From Paramecium tetraurelia (Eukaryota; Ciliophora; Oligohymenophorea; Peniculida; Parameciidae), in the NCBI RefSeq assembly GCF_000165425.1, contig NW_001799277.1:372001-436000 (forward strand): a stretch of DNA of 64,000 nucleotides. The letters are read 5' to 3'. A program made the translations under genes and the position numbers. The notes beneath the pieces are model-generated. The model searched no databases. It saw nothing but the letters and a program-made list of their open reading frames with translations, and was not told the DNA's origin. Below are positions 28,635 through 42,700 of this stretch, in pieces. Each line of letters begins with the position of its first letter. The first letter of the stretch is position 1.

Positions 28635-31600
28635 TCAGGTCAAATCATCCTTCACTACCATCTGTCTTATTGTCCTATCCAACTAATTATCCAAAAATAA
28701 TGACTATTGAGGAAGCAACAATAAAAATCGCTTCATCAAATTGAATTCCCATTTAAAATATGACAATATCTTTGTAAAAACCAACAGAATGCTCAAAACC
28801 ATCAGAATAATAAACACCAAGTTTATTATCTAAATTCAAATGAAAATATTTACCAATATTTGTAAAATCAATTCATCAGTTGAATTCTTCAACTAACTTT
28901 GAAATTTCTATTTCAAAACTGAAATGGTATCATATAATATCAAACCAGCCTCTAGTTCTTCCTCTGGCGAGTAGACTTTAAGTACAAATCCCTTTGTTTG
29001 ATTGTACTCATTCAGTAAATTGTTTCTTATTGTTGCACCGGCAGCTGAAAATCCTTTACGCAACACCCCTTAGTATACGGCATCACAATGACTTTAAGCC
29101 ATCTCGATTTTATTCTTATGATAATAAATGAAAACTTACTGCTGGCAAGAATTAACACACATCAGTGCTCATTATTAATTCCATTTCTGATATAAATTCA
29201 TCAGATGTTATGTATTTTGATTTATCCATTTGAACGACAAGAGATAAGAAATTATTGATGATTTCAATTTGATCAAAGAAATTTTGAACAAAAAATGTGG
29301 CATTTTTATCATGAAAAAAGTAGAAGATTGTACCTATTGGATACTTTTAATAGTATGTAACTTCTCTCATAGAGAACACCCCACTAACAGCTATGCACAA
29401 ATCAGATAGTGAGTTAAAGAATGTTGTTGTATCAGGATACTTATCAAAATAATTTCTACCCAAGGAATTCGTTATAAAGCAAAAGATAAAGCAAATTCCA
29501 AATATAAATGTTAATGTAAATAATGAAGGGAATAAAGACATCCTTTAATTTAAATTGGCAATTTAACCTTTCTACTTTTACTTATTATTTTTTTAATTCT
29601 AAGCAATTTTCTCCTTCCTTATATCTTCAGCAGCTAAAAATTTCTCTTTGATGTCAATATCAAATTAATATTTAAATAACACATCTGAATCTTTTATTAA
29701 TAATGAGGCTATTCCTCTGTATCTATCAATGTCTCTTTGCAACCAAACCACATCTATAAAGTTAAAAAGTTATAGAAAATTATCGTATTGATTTAAATAG
29801 GCTTTATAAAATGTAAAAGCTATAACCAATAACAAAAAACATATTAACACTATTGGAATCAGAAGATAATTCCATTTCTCAGACACAGTACCTGATCTAT
29901 TGATCGAATAGTTTACCATCTCTTGATTTAACAGTGACAACTATTCTACAAATGTTTAATAATTTCCATATAGAAACACTAAAAACCCTTGAGTTAAATC
30001 TAAAGTGATGATATTCAGATAATCTATCTTTACAAAGTTGTATGAAGCCTCTAAATATAAATACATAGATTCTCTTGCTGATATTGAGTAGTTGCTAGTA
30101 TTAGGATACTTGCCTACCAAAATATTGAAATACTTATCTTCAAAGAAAGGATTCAAATAAGGGTTTGAGAGTTATTTCGTGAAACTATCTTTAAGTTCAA
30201 AGTAAGTATAATTGATATCTCTAATTGAATATTGCATTTTTGCTATTTAACTTTATACTGTTATATTTGGATAAAGGAGTAATAGAACAGTATAGACTGT
30301 CAAAGAATTCTAAGATACGATATACTTATTAACTGGCCCAATAATATTAGACTTTATTTGGATTAAATCCAATTCTTCTAAAAATCTATTCAAATCATCG
30401 TTTGAATAATATAGCATAATCCCACTATATACTAAAAATAGAACAAACATCACTGTTAGAAAGACCAACATAAGTTTAAATTTCTTTGAAAATTTTGTAG
30501 AGTTTATCAGTTTCTCAATTAAATCATACTTTTTTGAGTATTTTGATTTCTTCAATCCTGCAATGGAACTAACTTGGGATCCAATGTCATCAATGTGAAC
30601 AACCCTTTATTCCTTGGAGTCCATTTACATTTGCATTCTAATATTCTCTTATAATTCTTGATCTATATCATCGTACTAAAGCTTATCTACTTAATTTTCT
30701 ATCATCTATTGCTTTTTTTCACTACTTTATTGAAATGATGAAGACTGCTCTTCCTACTCAATCTATTCAATTGACTTAAAGAATTGTTATTTATTACCAA
30801 ACTATTTACCTTTAGTTTAGGTAACATTAAAATCTGGATTTTTATTCTCAATTAATCTCAATCCACTATCTTTTGGACTCAACATTGATTAATTTTGATA
30901 TGGTTATTAATAAGATTAATTTAAACTCTTATCATTGACTCTCAGTTTATTGATGTTGTAATCAAATTGATCCATATGATCCAAATTTTCTAAATTTGCT
31001 GTTTGATCCTCCAATCCATACAATTCGATTGCCTTAGGCAAATTTACTGCATATTCTATATCTTCCTATTCAAATTCATAGGCATTAAAACTTTCAAATT
31101 CTTAATTTGAGTTTTATCCTAATGTCAATTATGGTTCAGGTGTTGTATTTTCTGTTCTGGATTGTTTTTTAATTTCTTTGATTTCAATTATAATATAATT
31201 TGTATCTGTTTTAAAATTCCGGATATGTAAAATACAATCTACTTAATAGCTAGTTAAATGGTCTTAATTTTCCCAATTTATTTTTTGATTGTTCTCCAAG
31301 AGTAAAGCCAATGGAACTTACATTTGTAATGAATATTCACTGATTTATGTCACATCAATGACATCTAAATTAGCATCAGAAGCCTTAGTGATGTTGGCCT
31401 CAAGTATTAAAGAGATTTTAGGAAAAATCTTGGATAATGGAACTCTCTGAAAAGCTTAAGCCAATTCTTTATTTAATTTGCTGCTGTAACCCAATTTATT
31501 GATAAAGTTTTTTGATATCCCTGACACTTTGTGATTGGATAAGGAAAATAGATAAACACTTTAAGTTTCAAGGTTTTACAGGAAACAAGCAAATGTTAAA

Positions 31601-33924
31601 TCATCCAAATTCATAAAATTGATATCATAAAAGAAATCTATTGTTTTTATATACTTTTGTTGATATTGACAAAAATTCAAATTAATTTATCTGAAGTATT
31701 TAGATACTCCATGTTATAAGAAATTGGCAACTAATTTTTCATGTACTACTTCAAATCCTTATGGCAGGATTGAATTGATTTGAGAGATCATTTTAAATGA
31801 ATCTTAAGACAAACCAAAAAATTAGTGAATCATATTAGAACCCCCTCTAATTGATAATTTATGTGATTATTAATCAAATCCTATGATTAGATAATCTATT
31901 TTATTAGAAAACAAATCAAAATTGGTTTAAGATTGCATTTTTAGCAACTTTTCATCTGAAATTGATGCTATTGTTGCTAATTTATATGCAGAAAAGTAAT
32001 TATTCATGATTTCAGATTAATAGAATGTGTTGAGTGCTTACATTTTTTAACTTGGAAATTAATCATATAGTTTATACAATTAATCTTCAAGGCTATTCAT
32101 CTAAACAAGGAGTTTCTTACCAGCTCTAAAAATATTAAGATCATTGCTCAATTGATTTAAATTATTGAAGAATTCCCTCTTTCTGTTAATCATCTTAACC
32201 ACTTTCTTCCTTAACCTTTTATTGTTCTCTTCAGATTATAGAAATAGTTTAACAGCATGTTCTAAATTTTCAGATAACTAAGCAGATTATTTAGAAAATC
32301 CCATGCTCATTGATTATTTGATCTATTCTTAAATTAAGTTGAGTTTTTATCGAGCAATAAAACCCATATTATTTAATCTAATATGGGAACTGCTTTATGC
32401 ATTTTTATCACCTAATGATTTTGATTTTTGTATGGAATGACTTTTGCCATCTGAACTGTTATTTTATTCTTTTCTATCGCTTTTTTAATGATTGAATTGA
32501 TAATTTACTCCATGAGTAGCAGAAGAACTAAACTGGATCTATTCACTATCAAGTTAGGCTAAGAAATTAGATTATTAAAACGCTTTTGTATTCAATCCTA
32601 GATAGTTTATGAGAGATAAGTAATGTAAGAAGTAAGATTAGCGAGCAGAATCATCTTTCGTTCTCGAAATCATATTGTCAAAGCTCTTGACTTAATCTTT
32701 TAGATATAAGCCTACGACATCTTCAAATGAAACCATCTATCTTTTACATAGACATTTAGAATCATCACATTCATCTAAGTGAGTTTATTTAAAGTAATGG
32801 ATATATGTGATCTTTTTGGTCTCTTGTAAGTAATTTGATTGTAGATTACCATATTCATGGATAATATTACCAATTTTATATTGCAACATGTCAGCTGTAA
32901 TTTTGGAACTGCTTGTTGTCATTAAGGATTCATGCTGCTTAATTTCATAGTTATATATCAGTTCGTTTAAAATTGGTGATATCAATAGTATCAATAAGAC
33001 ATCATATGTATCTTATTTTTATTCTGAAACCTAATTAATAAACAGTATGATGGCCATGGTAATTTGGAAGAAATTGCATTAAATTTCAATCTTCTATCTA
33101 TGATGCAGGTTTGGATAACTCCATATTAAGACCCAAAAATTGCTGGATTGCTTGATTAACGCAATGCTGAAAATTAAATAAAATTTAGTTAGATAGGAGC
33201 TCTCCATTTGATCAATGACAATAATTATGAAATTTAATAAGGATTTCCAATAATTGCTGAAGGTGGCTTGCAGCAATTACAAATTTTGAGGGGTTATAGA
33301 TATTGATTCTAAATTACAGAACAATTAAATCAAAAAGTTGGCGATCACAAAGATCAGTGTAATTATTGAAAATGATAAATGGATCATGTCGATGGATGAG
33401 CTTTGGGCATTGTGAAATAGGGATACCAATGTTAATTCCATCATTGGAATGATCAGAATGTAATAGAGCAATGAATGGAAGTATGACAATATTCTAAGAA
33501 GAATTTAAATTAATCGATTCTACGTTTTTAAAAATTCACTCAATCTGTGTTATTTCTTATTTTTCCCCAAATAAATGATAAATAAATATATCAGTACAAT
33601 TTGATAGAGGATGGTGATGCATAATGGTATTAAGTAACTCAAATGTTTAAATTCATTATTTGAACTTAATTTGATTCGAGAAGCCAAGGAAATTTCTCGA
33701 ATAAAGGTAAAAAAATTGATTCCTTTTGAAAAAAGTTCCTCTTGGTAATTCAACAATAAAAAGCTCAATTCCTAAATCGTCGAAAATATCAACACAATAT
33801 TAATTATTGCGCTATTAAATTTGACTAAATAGTGTTCGCATAGTACTCTGACTTAAATATAAAATTCAATAAATCTTTCATCCAATGAACTTTTTTATTT
33901 TTATTTCTTTTTTTCCTTCTTCAT
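28635..33924 (-). CDS. TmcB-like multi-membrane PAS protein, copy 2 (complete)
   Basis: Starts MKKEKKKQKQKSSLDERF at 33924 and ends at TGA 28635-28637 after a last helix (LVFIILMVLSILLVF). Verified C-terminal introns are 25 nt near 29122 and 24 nt near 28835. N-terminal membrane helices span about 33850-32780. A PAS-like block (about 32100-31300) contains YLIIGFDQQSH, LSQDSFKMI and LPQGFEVVHEKLV. After a Q/E-rich linker and KKSKYSKKYDLIEKL, C-terminal helices (LMLVFLTVMFVLFLVYSGI at about 30450; YLLIPIVLICFLLLVIAF at about 29840) frame a large loop. Strongly similar to 1-3734. Family function is unknown; PAS domains generally sense small molecules, light or redox, so a sensory role is inference. 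Confidence 0.8.
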
Positions 33925-34034
33925 TAGATCAATTTGAAAATTATCAACAATCAAAATTATTAAATTTACATAAAAATATCAAAGTTCGCATTTCTCAAAC
34001 CCAAATAATTGATATATTAAAAAATTTCGGATTT

Positions 34035-34982
34035 ATGAATTAAAGATAGGGTCCAAAGTTTTTAATAAGCCTATTTGAAATACTCGAAGTAGTTAATTTA
34101 ATGAGACAAAGGGCGAAGAAAACATAAATGTAATTAGATGGAACAATGAAGGAGATGCCTTTGAAATTGTAAATGCGGATTTATTAGTCAATTCCATTTT
34201 GAGTGTACATTACAAATAATCAAATTTCTTTAGTTTTGTGAGGTATTCGCATCCAAGTATAATCATTAGACAATTGAATCAATATGGGTTTAATAAATAA
34301 AAGATTGACAAGAATTCCTACTCCTTTCGACATAAATATTTTCTAAAGGATTAGAAGTAAAGCACTAAACGATATTTCTTAGGAAACTGATAGCTAAAAT
34401 AGTGAGTTCTCACAAATAAAAGGTTTTGGAATTTAAAAGGGAACAAAGAGAAAATGTGTTCAATGACGATGAACAAAATGTGTAAACTAAGACTATACAG
34501 GAATTGTAATAAAATCAACATAAGATCTTCAGTTAATTTAAGGAATAAATGAATACCCAAATGCAAATAAAATAGTTGATCATTTACTTGAAAAATGTAT
34601 AAAATAAATATTTTATCAGAAAATTGCTGAGTTTAACATTTAGATTGAATAGTAGTGCTTCATAGCATAGACTTTATTAATTAAAGTTATTAAAACGATC
34701 CCGAATGACGAACAATACTAATGTGAAACTGAATTATTAAAAAATGTGCTATAAGAATTCTCAAACATTTACTTGGAATATTATGGATACAACTAAAGTT
34801 AAAGAAGTCCAAACCTATCCATTTTATCACTCACTCCAGCCCCATTTCAGATGAATGAACAGCAAAGAAGAAGTTTGGGGTTAGTTGATACGAACAAAGT
34901 GCATATCAACGAATAAATACAGCAATACTTGAGATGGGTGAAGGAATCATATGAAAGGGCAATCATAAGAAATGCTATTTGA
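34035..34982 (+). CDS. Heat-shock-factor-like transcription factor
   Basis: Introns at 34089-34111, 34243-34269, 34357-34382 and 34597-34619 (23, 27, 26 and 23 nt) produce about 282 residues. The N-terminus is an HSF DNA-binding domain: GPKFLISLFEILE, INVIRWNNEGDAFEIVN, then QSNFFSFVRQLNQYGFNK (recognition helix) and SFRHKYFLKD. An adjacent helical region (KQKVLEFKREQRENVF... KTIQELQQNQHKIF) could be the trimerisation coiled coil. The C-terminal ~100 residues have no clear activation domain. Compact for the family. In eukaryotes HSFs bind nGAAn repeats and drive stress genes. Intron 2 interrupts the recognition helix codons. Confidence 0.9.
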
Positions 34983-35150
34983 ACTATCGAACATGATGAT
35001 ATTATATATGATTATGGATACTAATTCTATTTGTTATTGTATTATATAGTGAAGTTATTTTGTATAAAATTTTTTAGTTAGTCCAAATAATTTTCAGGTT
35101 TTTTTTGATTATGTTAGTAATGGAAGACTTAAGTGAAATAATTCAAAAAA

Positions 35151-36659
35151 ATGATTAAAAATCTATAAGAAGAAATAGAAAAGTTTAGAACAACTTAGAT
35201 TGAGATTTAAATAGAGAAGCATAAGCATTCATTGTCCGAAGATTCAGTGTTATAATGTTATTTGGTAATGATCAACTCAGATCTTCAATAAGCATTAAAG
35301 GAATACATAAATCAATTGCTGGATTATGCTAAAAATCTACCTCTGCCTTCGAATAATGAATTAGCAGTAGCATTTTCTCAAAGCTTCATCCCAATCAATA
35401 CTCCGTTTATTAAGAAATTTAAGTAAGTAAAAAAGATCATCGAGAAGGTGAATTATAATGTCCTCAATCACTTTAGAAAAATGTATGATGAAATGAGAAA
35501 TGTCTAGTGTAAGAAGATGGAATAACAAATAAAGGAAAATGATTTTTCTAAATGTATTTGTGCGATCTATTAAAAAACTAAAACTCCCAAATCTATACCA
35601 AATGCCATAATTTTAGTTTGCTTCATGTGTCGATTTCAATTTCACAACACCTGTTTAAGATATAAAATTAAAGATGGTCAACCATCATTTGTGTGTCCAT
35701 AATGTATACTGACAAACATGGATCCATTACACAAAGTAGAAAGCATGTTATCCTGTCTAACCTTGGAAACAAGATCGCAGTCAGAAAAGAGCACAACCAT
35801 GAATTTCACCTTGAATTAGGTCGAATTAAACTAGTCATTGGACATAAGATGTATTCGATTGGATGGCTATCGATATGAATAATCTTGGCCAGACATCGGT
35901 GACTTGATGATCAACGGAATCAAAGTAGTCTAATTCAAACCATTGAAAGTGAATAGTTCTTTAAAGTATAGAAAGGATGAATACTACACAGTGAAGAATC
36001 CAAAATAAGGATAATATCGAGTTGTGTTACGTTCTCAATCCAGTAATTTAAATGATAGAAAGAACTTTTAAATCAAAACAGATTAACTATTTTACTTTGG
36101 AGCATTTTCAGTTTCAGAGATTAGTTCAACAGAATTGATCTAGCAATATTAATTCGATAAATCAAAGTGGGTCAATACCTAATAAATGAAAGACAATATT
36201 TGCATGTATTCTAATCTTAATTAATCAGCAGATATAGCAGTGAATAAGATTTCAGTAAGCTTAATTTGTTAAATTACAACTTTACCAATAAAGATCCCTT
36301 GCAGAGGAATTCTATGTGAACACATTTAATGTTTTTGCTTAGATAGTTTCTGTAAATTCATAGAATCCCTTACTTAAAAGAAATGGTCTTGTCCTGTATG
36401 TAAAAGGATCTGCTTAGATTTTTATATTGACGGCTATTAATTTAGTATATTGGAATTTTTAAAGAGTTCTAAGGCCAATAAATAAAGTAAGTAAAGTTTT
36501 GAATAGCAAGTATCAAATATCAATTTTGATAGAAATGGACATTATTTAGATAATTTTATAGATGGATCATAATTAAAATTTACACCTGGAAGAAACTATT
36601 TTAATGAGATATATTCACAAAAGAAATTAATAAAAGAAGACTAAATTGTTAAGATTTGA
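35151..36659 (+). CDS. SIZ/PIAS-type SUMO E3 ligase (PHD + SP-RING)
   Basis: Intron-free frame of 502 codons from MIKNLQEEIEKFRTTQ to TGA 36657-36659. An N-terminal helical region is followed by a PHD-like finger (CIC, CFMC, HNTC, CPQC; about residues 125-180) ending in SFVCPQCILTNMDPLHKVES, reminiscent of plant SIZ1. A PINIT-like middle part (INGIKVVQFKPLKVN) leads to an SP-RING/MIZ finger (about residues 360-425: SLICQITTLPIKIPCRG, CEHIQCFCLDSF, WSCPVCKRICLDFYID). The zinc ligands look complete. Such proteins transfer SUMO from UBC9 to substrates in the nucleus. No N-terminal SAP domain was recognised. The tail is disordered. Confidence 0.88.
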
Positions 36660-36725
36660 TTTTATTTCATGTGTCAACAATTATTGTAATTATCTTATTA
36701 AGTAAACTATAAATTAATAACTATT

Positions 36726-39700
36726 TCAAGTGTTAGCATCCTCTCTTATTGTTACTTACTTTAATTTTTAGTTTGTTTTAGTAACTCCTGGTTACATCGG
36801 TTATTGGAAATCTCCCTGATCATCCTTACTTGATTATTGTTACCCTTAACCTTTAATTAAATTACCCAAATTGGATTTGAGCAATCCCTTGTTCTTAACC
36901 TTCTTCACCTCCTTAATCAAGAAGTCACTATATTTAGCTAATGCTTAATTTGAATTAGCCAATTGAAGTTCTAAAAACTATATGTAATCCGTGTAATCCT
37001 TGGCGTCGTTAACTGATTATTGAGTATACTTATTCCTTATGTTAAGAGCAGTAGATAATGCATTAAATTCTGCAAAATTGTGAAATGAAAGATAAATCTT
37101 GGAATTAAGTTAATTGAAGAAATCTTTCTCTATCTTTTCCAACATGATGAAATTATCATACAATTCTTCTAACAACATCAAAATCATAAATTAGACTTAT
37201 TGCCTTTTCTCTTATTGTAATATCATTTCCATCTTCTCCATAGGGTTCATTAAAATCCATATGATAATTTTATGATCATTTTATAAATGGGAAGCTATTC
37301 AATTAAAAATTATCATACTTTTCAATATTGCGAATTTCTTCTCCAAACTATTCGCATTTTCCACTTGTACTAGCAGATCCTTTGAACCTTTACCTCTTAG
37401 TAATTCTATTGATTAATAATGTTAATATAATACACTACACAAATTAGATTTGTACACTGCTTACGGGTAAGAAATCGGTTTAATTAGATTCGTCAGCTTC
37501 TTCATCTCCATCCTACTTGTCATTAGACTTTTAATTAATCACCTACATTTTACCTAATATTATGATAAACAAATACTTAAGACATCCCAAAATTATATAA
37601 ACTAAAATTCAGGTACTATATTTTAATCCTTATAGTCATCATAGAGTTTCTTGTGATCATCAGAAGATACAGCAATTCTTTGAAGGGTTCTTTTGTCCCA
37701 TCCTGCTTCATTCCAAAATGCTATTTTATGATAAATACAAAAATAAGGCTAAGCATTTAGTTTCTCTTTCTTACTTGTATGAAGAACATTGCCAAACCAC
37801 AATATAATTTTCTCATTCAATTTTAACTCTTACCATATTTAGAATAAACACACCAATTTACTGAATACACTGATAATTTATTAAGCATTCATGGATTTCA
37901 GATGTTCGGCATTGAATTTAGCAAATTTGCTAGGTTCAGTTTGTATCTCAATGACTTGGTTATTCTATTGATTGTTTACAGTTTTAATTGATTTCATTGA
38001 TTTTAAGACAGATTTCTTTCTGCTTCCCTGTCTTTAAATCTTTTCAGTATCTATATCGAAATATCTGACTTCATTAGAAATATCTAAAAGGGAAATGTCA
38101 AATTCAACTTTATGTTGTTTTGGCTATTTCACCTTGCCCTTTTATTGTTATTACTATAATTTGAGTGTTTTTTATTTTTATTTAAATTTTTCCTATTCTT
38201 AAATTTTTACTTAATATCTCTCTAAGTATTATTCTGGATTCTTCACTAGTATAATATTAGTGAAGAAAAAGAATAAGAAATCGATAGATCTAATTAGACT
38301 TTAAAATGTGTCTAATTATTTGATATTAAGATTAGAAATCTAAGTATCAATTTTCTCTATAAGATTATGCGTTGCTTCTATATATTAATCCTATTTAATG
38401 GTTTGAGCAAAGTCTCCTTAATCATCTCCATGAATTTCGAATCCTAAATCCTTGTATTTTTTTTCAAAGTCATGAAATTAAAATTATATGATCCAATCCA
38501 TTTTCTAATTAGGTTATGGAGTATAATATTATTGAAAATTCAATTGATTTGATGCAATATCTTAAATACCTTTTTCCAATGCTGCTATCCAGGTTGAGAC
38601 TTGAGTTGTTTTGAATTACTCACTTGCCAGTTTCTTTCCAGTCAAATTTTACAAATTTGCTATGGCCTCATTTGCAGAATTATATATTTTGATTTCTTCA
38701 AGTGATTCAATTCTTTATCTATTTCCAGTAATATTTTTATCTTCATCAAAATCTAATTCAATTTTTAATTTATTATCATCCTCTTCGTCATCTTCTCCGC
38801 CTTCCTCATTTATACTACTCTTACGACTAACCTTCTTGTTGTCATCTTTCTCAAAAAGCATTCCAAATAAGACTGTTCTATATTCCTTAAACTTTGACTC
38901 TCCATATTCATAAACCAACAAGGTCAAATCTTTAATGATATGAATTTACTTATATATCCAATTCAAAATTGCCCACTCTGAATATACTTTATCTTCATCA
39001 TCCTCTCTTTCATTATTTCCATCATCATCATCCTCTTCATTCTTTAATTTCTCATACTCATTTCTCAAAATACTCATAATAGTATCTACCAAACCCAATC
39101 TTTCTGTTTATTCACTATTTATTTCTATAAAATGTCCATCTAAAATAGCTATAAGCATTCTGATCAAAACCAATAGGATCACAATATTAATAAGGAAATA
39201 ATAAAGTATGACACTTGCCTAATAGTTTTCTCCATCTGATTTGTGCATCTTAGCATTCTAACTTACTATCTGCAGAGAGTATATGACTGACAAATATAGG
39301 TCTCTAAATGATCCATTTACATAACCGAAACTCAAGACACCAACACAAGCAAAGGCAAAAACAATCAAGCAAAACATAATCATGAAGAATACAATATCAA
39401 TACTTGCACTAGCGATGATATCCAAAACCAAACTCAATTTTGCAGAAAATGAAAAGTAAACCATTATCCTTATCATTCTATTTATAGAATTAACATAATT
39501 TACTCATTGAATAAGATAAATGAAGCCATAGTATTGTATAACTAGAACAATTAAGCAAGATTTTAAAAGTCATTGAACATTCCAGGTGGTTCTTTATCAG
39601 CCTAAAAATAGTTAATTTAAATGATTTACAAATAGAAATCCTTCATAATAATCAAAAGACATTCTTAGTTAATTGAAAACAATCTAAAGCCAATAAATTA

Positions 39701-42700
39701 TTTAAATGAACATCAACAAGATGCCTGTTATTAAAAGGATATTGAAAAATGTCTGCTAAACCATAAGCTTAAGACTCGTCAGCAGACGCATAATAAATCC
39801 ATAAATTCTCTTTCCTATCCCAAATAGTAGATTAACTATCTAATCATTCTTTTTGTCTGAAAAATCCATATTTAAATGTCTTTCTACAAATGAAAACTTT
39901 CTTTCTGGAGGTAAATCATATGGTGTAAATTCAATTGCACTTGGATGATTCCAAACTTCTTTCCATTGATTTAAGAACATTTTCCAAAATTTAATGTGAA
40001 AATACAGCACAATCAATTCAAAAACGATTCTTGTGAGTCTACTACCAGAGTACAAAGTTATTGGAAATGTCTAAAGCAATGAAATCAAAAATTGTACATT
40101 CAAAGTAATAATGTGCTCTATCTAGCCAGTAGCCTTGATATAAATTGTCACAGTAACAAACGAATATAAATCTTATGGGGGATTGTAAATGATAAATTCA
40201 CAATTAATTATTCCAGTCTAATTTATGATTATTAATAAATAATACCGAAACTGTAAAAAAACTATCAGATTGTATTTTTTAATATTGTTCTACAGCCCCA
40301 CTGATTTCACTCTAAAATTGGAATGTATACCCTCCTGCTTAGTATGCAGCACTTGGGTTTTTTTTTCCTCTGTATTGATACTCTATCCCACTCTTATAAA
40401 GATTTTCCATTTTCTCTCCAGAAGACTCTCCAGAAAAGGGTGAAAAGTCTGAAGAAGACCTACCTCTAAACTCTAAATCTTTGTTTTCGGTGAAGAAATT
40501 AACATTCAATCCTTCATATAACCTAATCGTCATTCTTACAGGAGAATAACCAACAAAAACATCAAAATCTCTTAGCTATTCTTTGCTATAATTATTATCG
40601 TAATCATCCCCGGCAGTACTAAAGATAACGTTTTTAATATAACTGTCGATATCCCTAGAGGATTCTACATCATCAAGTATGATATCATGACTTTTGAAGT
40701 GTTTCACTCCTGGGAATAAACTAGAATCAAAAAAAGATTTGATGTAATATTCTTGATTAAATGTGCTTGATTTAAGAGTTTAATTTTAAAATCCAATGAT
40801 CAGGAAAATCAAAAATATGATATGTAAAAATCCATCTTTTAAATTGGTAAATAGATTTTTCTCTTTCATTTCCTTCATCTCTTTTCTGTTATCAGCCTAC
40901 CTTTTTATAATTTCCTCCTTCTTATCGTTGATCTCCTTGATTCTTTATTATTTTGTTAATAGATCCTCCTATCCTAACCCTATGAAATTCATCACGACAT
41001 TCTTAATATCCAACTATTGAAAATTGTACATAAAAATTTCCTTCAGGGTTAATTCTTTCTCCTTTTCTTTGGGTTCCTCAGGTTTAGCCGCGTTAGGTTG
41101 TGCTTTTTAAGGAGATGAGGCATCGTCATTCTTCTTCTTTAATAAACCTCTAATTTAATCTGGTCTGGCTGATTTTATCGAAATACCAGATTTAATAGAT
41201 TTTTAATCAGATAAGGGTGGTTATCCTGAAGACAATGGAGTTTTAGTTTTTTTCTTCTTCTTTGATTCTTCCTCCTCTTTCTTTTTTCTTTCTGCCTCTT
41301 CCTTTTTCTGTTTTTCCCTTAATTATTGTTCCTCAGTTACTGGAGGCACGAAGAATATCAGATTAATCCATTTCATGGTAGCAGCAGTAGATTTATCTGC
41401 AGCTATTTCAGCCAAAGCTTAAGTAGTGAGTTGCAATTTTTGTCTTAGTTGTCCATAAGTTAAAATAATGATTCCATAAAAATAGGGGAGTAGGATAAGA
41501 TTAAATGCTATGAAAAAGAGGAGAGAGTAAACGAATCCTATGCCTGGAACTATTGATTCAAGAAAGGCAAATTTAAAGTTACCGCAAAAAAATTCAAAAC
41601 ATAAGTAGGCTGCATTACCTAATGTAGCTATTTCATCATTCAAAGGCCCAAAGATTACATTGGATATCATAATAAAACTAATTAAGGCCATTGCTGTGAA
41701 CTAGGATTATCATACAAAATGCATACCGAAATGAAAATGAGCATGTCCTTCCCAGCCACACTAAATGTATACATTAAGACACCAAAAGTAGGAAAGAATG
41801 ATGACATAATCTTGATTATATCATAAATGGTTATAATGAAAGTTGTGATGGCAAATAATTGATAGGTATTCGAATTTTACAGATAGTTATCTAGACCTAC
41901 TATTTGTTCTTGAGTGATTTGAGGAGTGATTGAAATTTCTTAAAATTGTGAAAACATTAAAAACCATACAATGATGTAAATGAAGTTTAATGTTCTTTAC
42001 GCTGTAATGAAAAGTAAGTCAAACTCAAATTCAAATATTCTGGTTGATAAAAATTTAATAACCATGAAAAATATTCTCTATAAAGTATTATTATTTATTA
42101 AATACCTTCCCAATTGTGTAAACTATTTAAAAGAACACCACAGCTGCAAACAATGACTTCGTGACTATACCGAACACGACATTTGATTGCACATTACTCC
42201 CCTGATAATAATAGACTCCGTAATCTATAACTTATTGATATTAAATTCTGCCTTGGTTACTAATGTCAAATTAATTCGAAAGTTTTAGAATTACTTCTGT
42301 CAAAGGATTGATAATATAAATGTCATGTTTTAGATTGAAAAGAGAGGAGAACTGAAATTGACTTTCAACAATTGATAACATTTCAGAAGCAAACGCTTGT
42401 TCCATTGTATTAGTAAAGAATATTTTGGTTTAAAAAGAGCCTTCAGATTCTAAGATTGAGTTAATTAATATATTACATTCAACGGATATGTTGGGTAAAA
42501 ACTTTTTATCAATTGTAGACATGTCGATTTAATTAGCAAAGTTCATATCCCATTGTTGTTTCAACATATTATCTGCCATTGTGTAAATATCAGTATTCTG
42601 TATTCCAATTATTTTCCTGACAAATTCATCTGATTCCTTAGGATAGATGAAATGAATACCAAATCTTAATCCACATGCTTGAGTGTAAAGGTGACTACAC

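Noticed and set aside
36726-37548. Separate small coiled-coil gene starting at ATG 37548
   Set aside because: The ATG lies inside a 26-nt GT...AG segment that, when removed, joins the upstream frame (ending SICLSQYQ) to the downstream frame (SNDKQDGDEEADES) in phase. I therefore treat it as the tail of the polycystin-like gene, though a separate gene remains possible.
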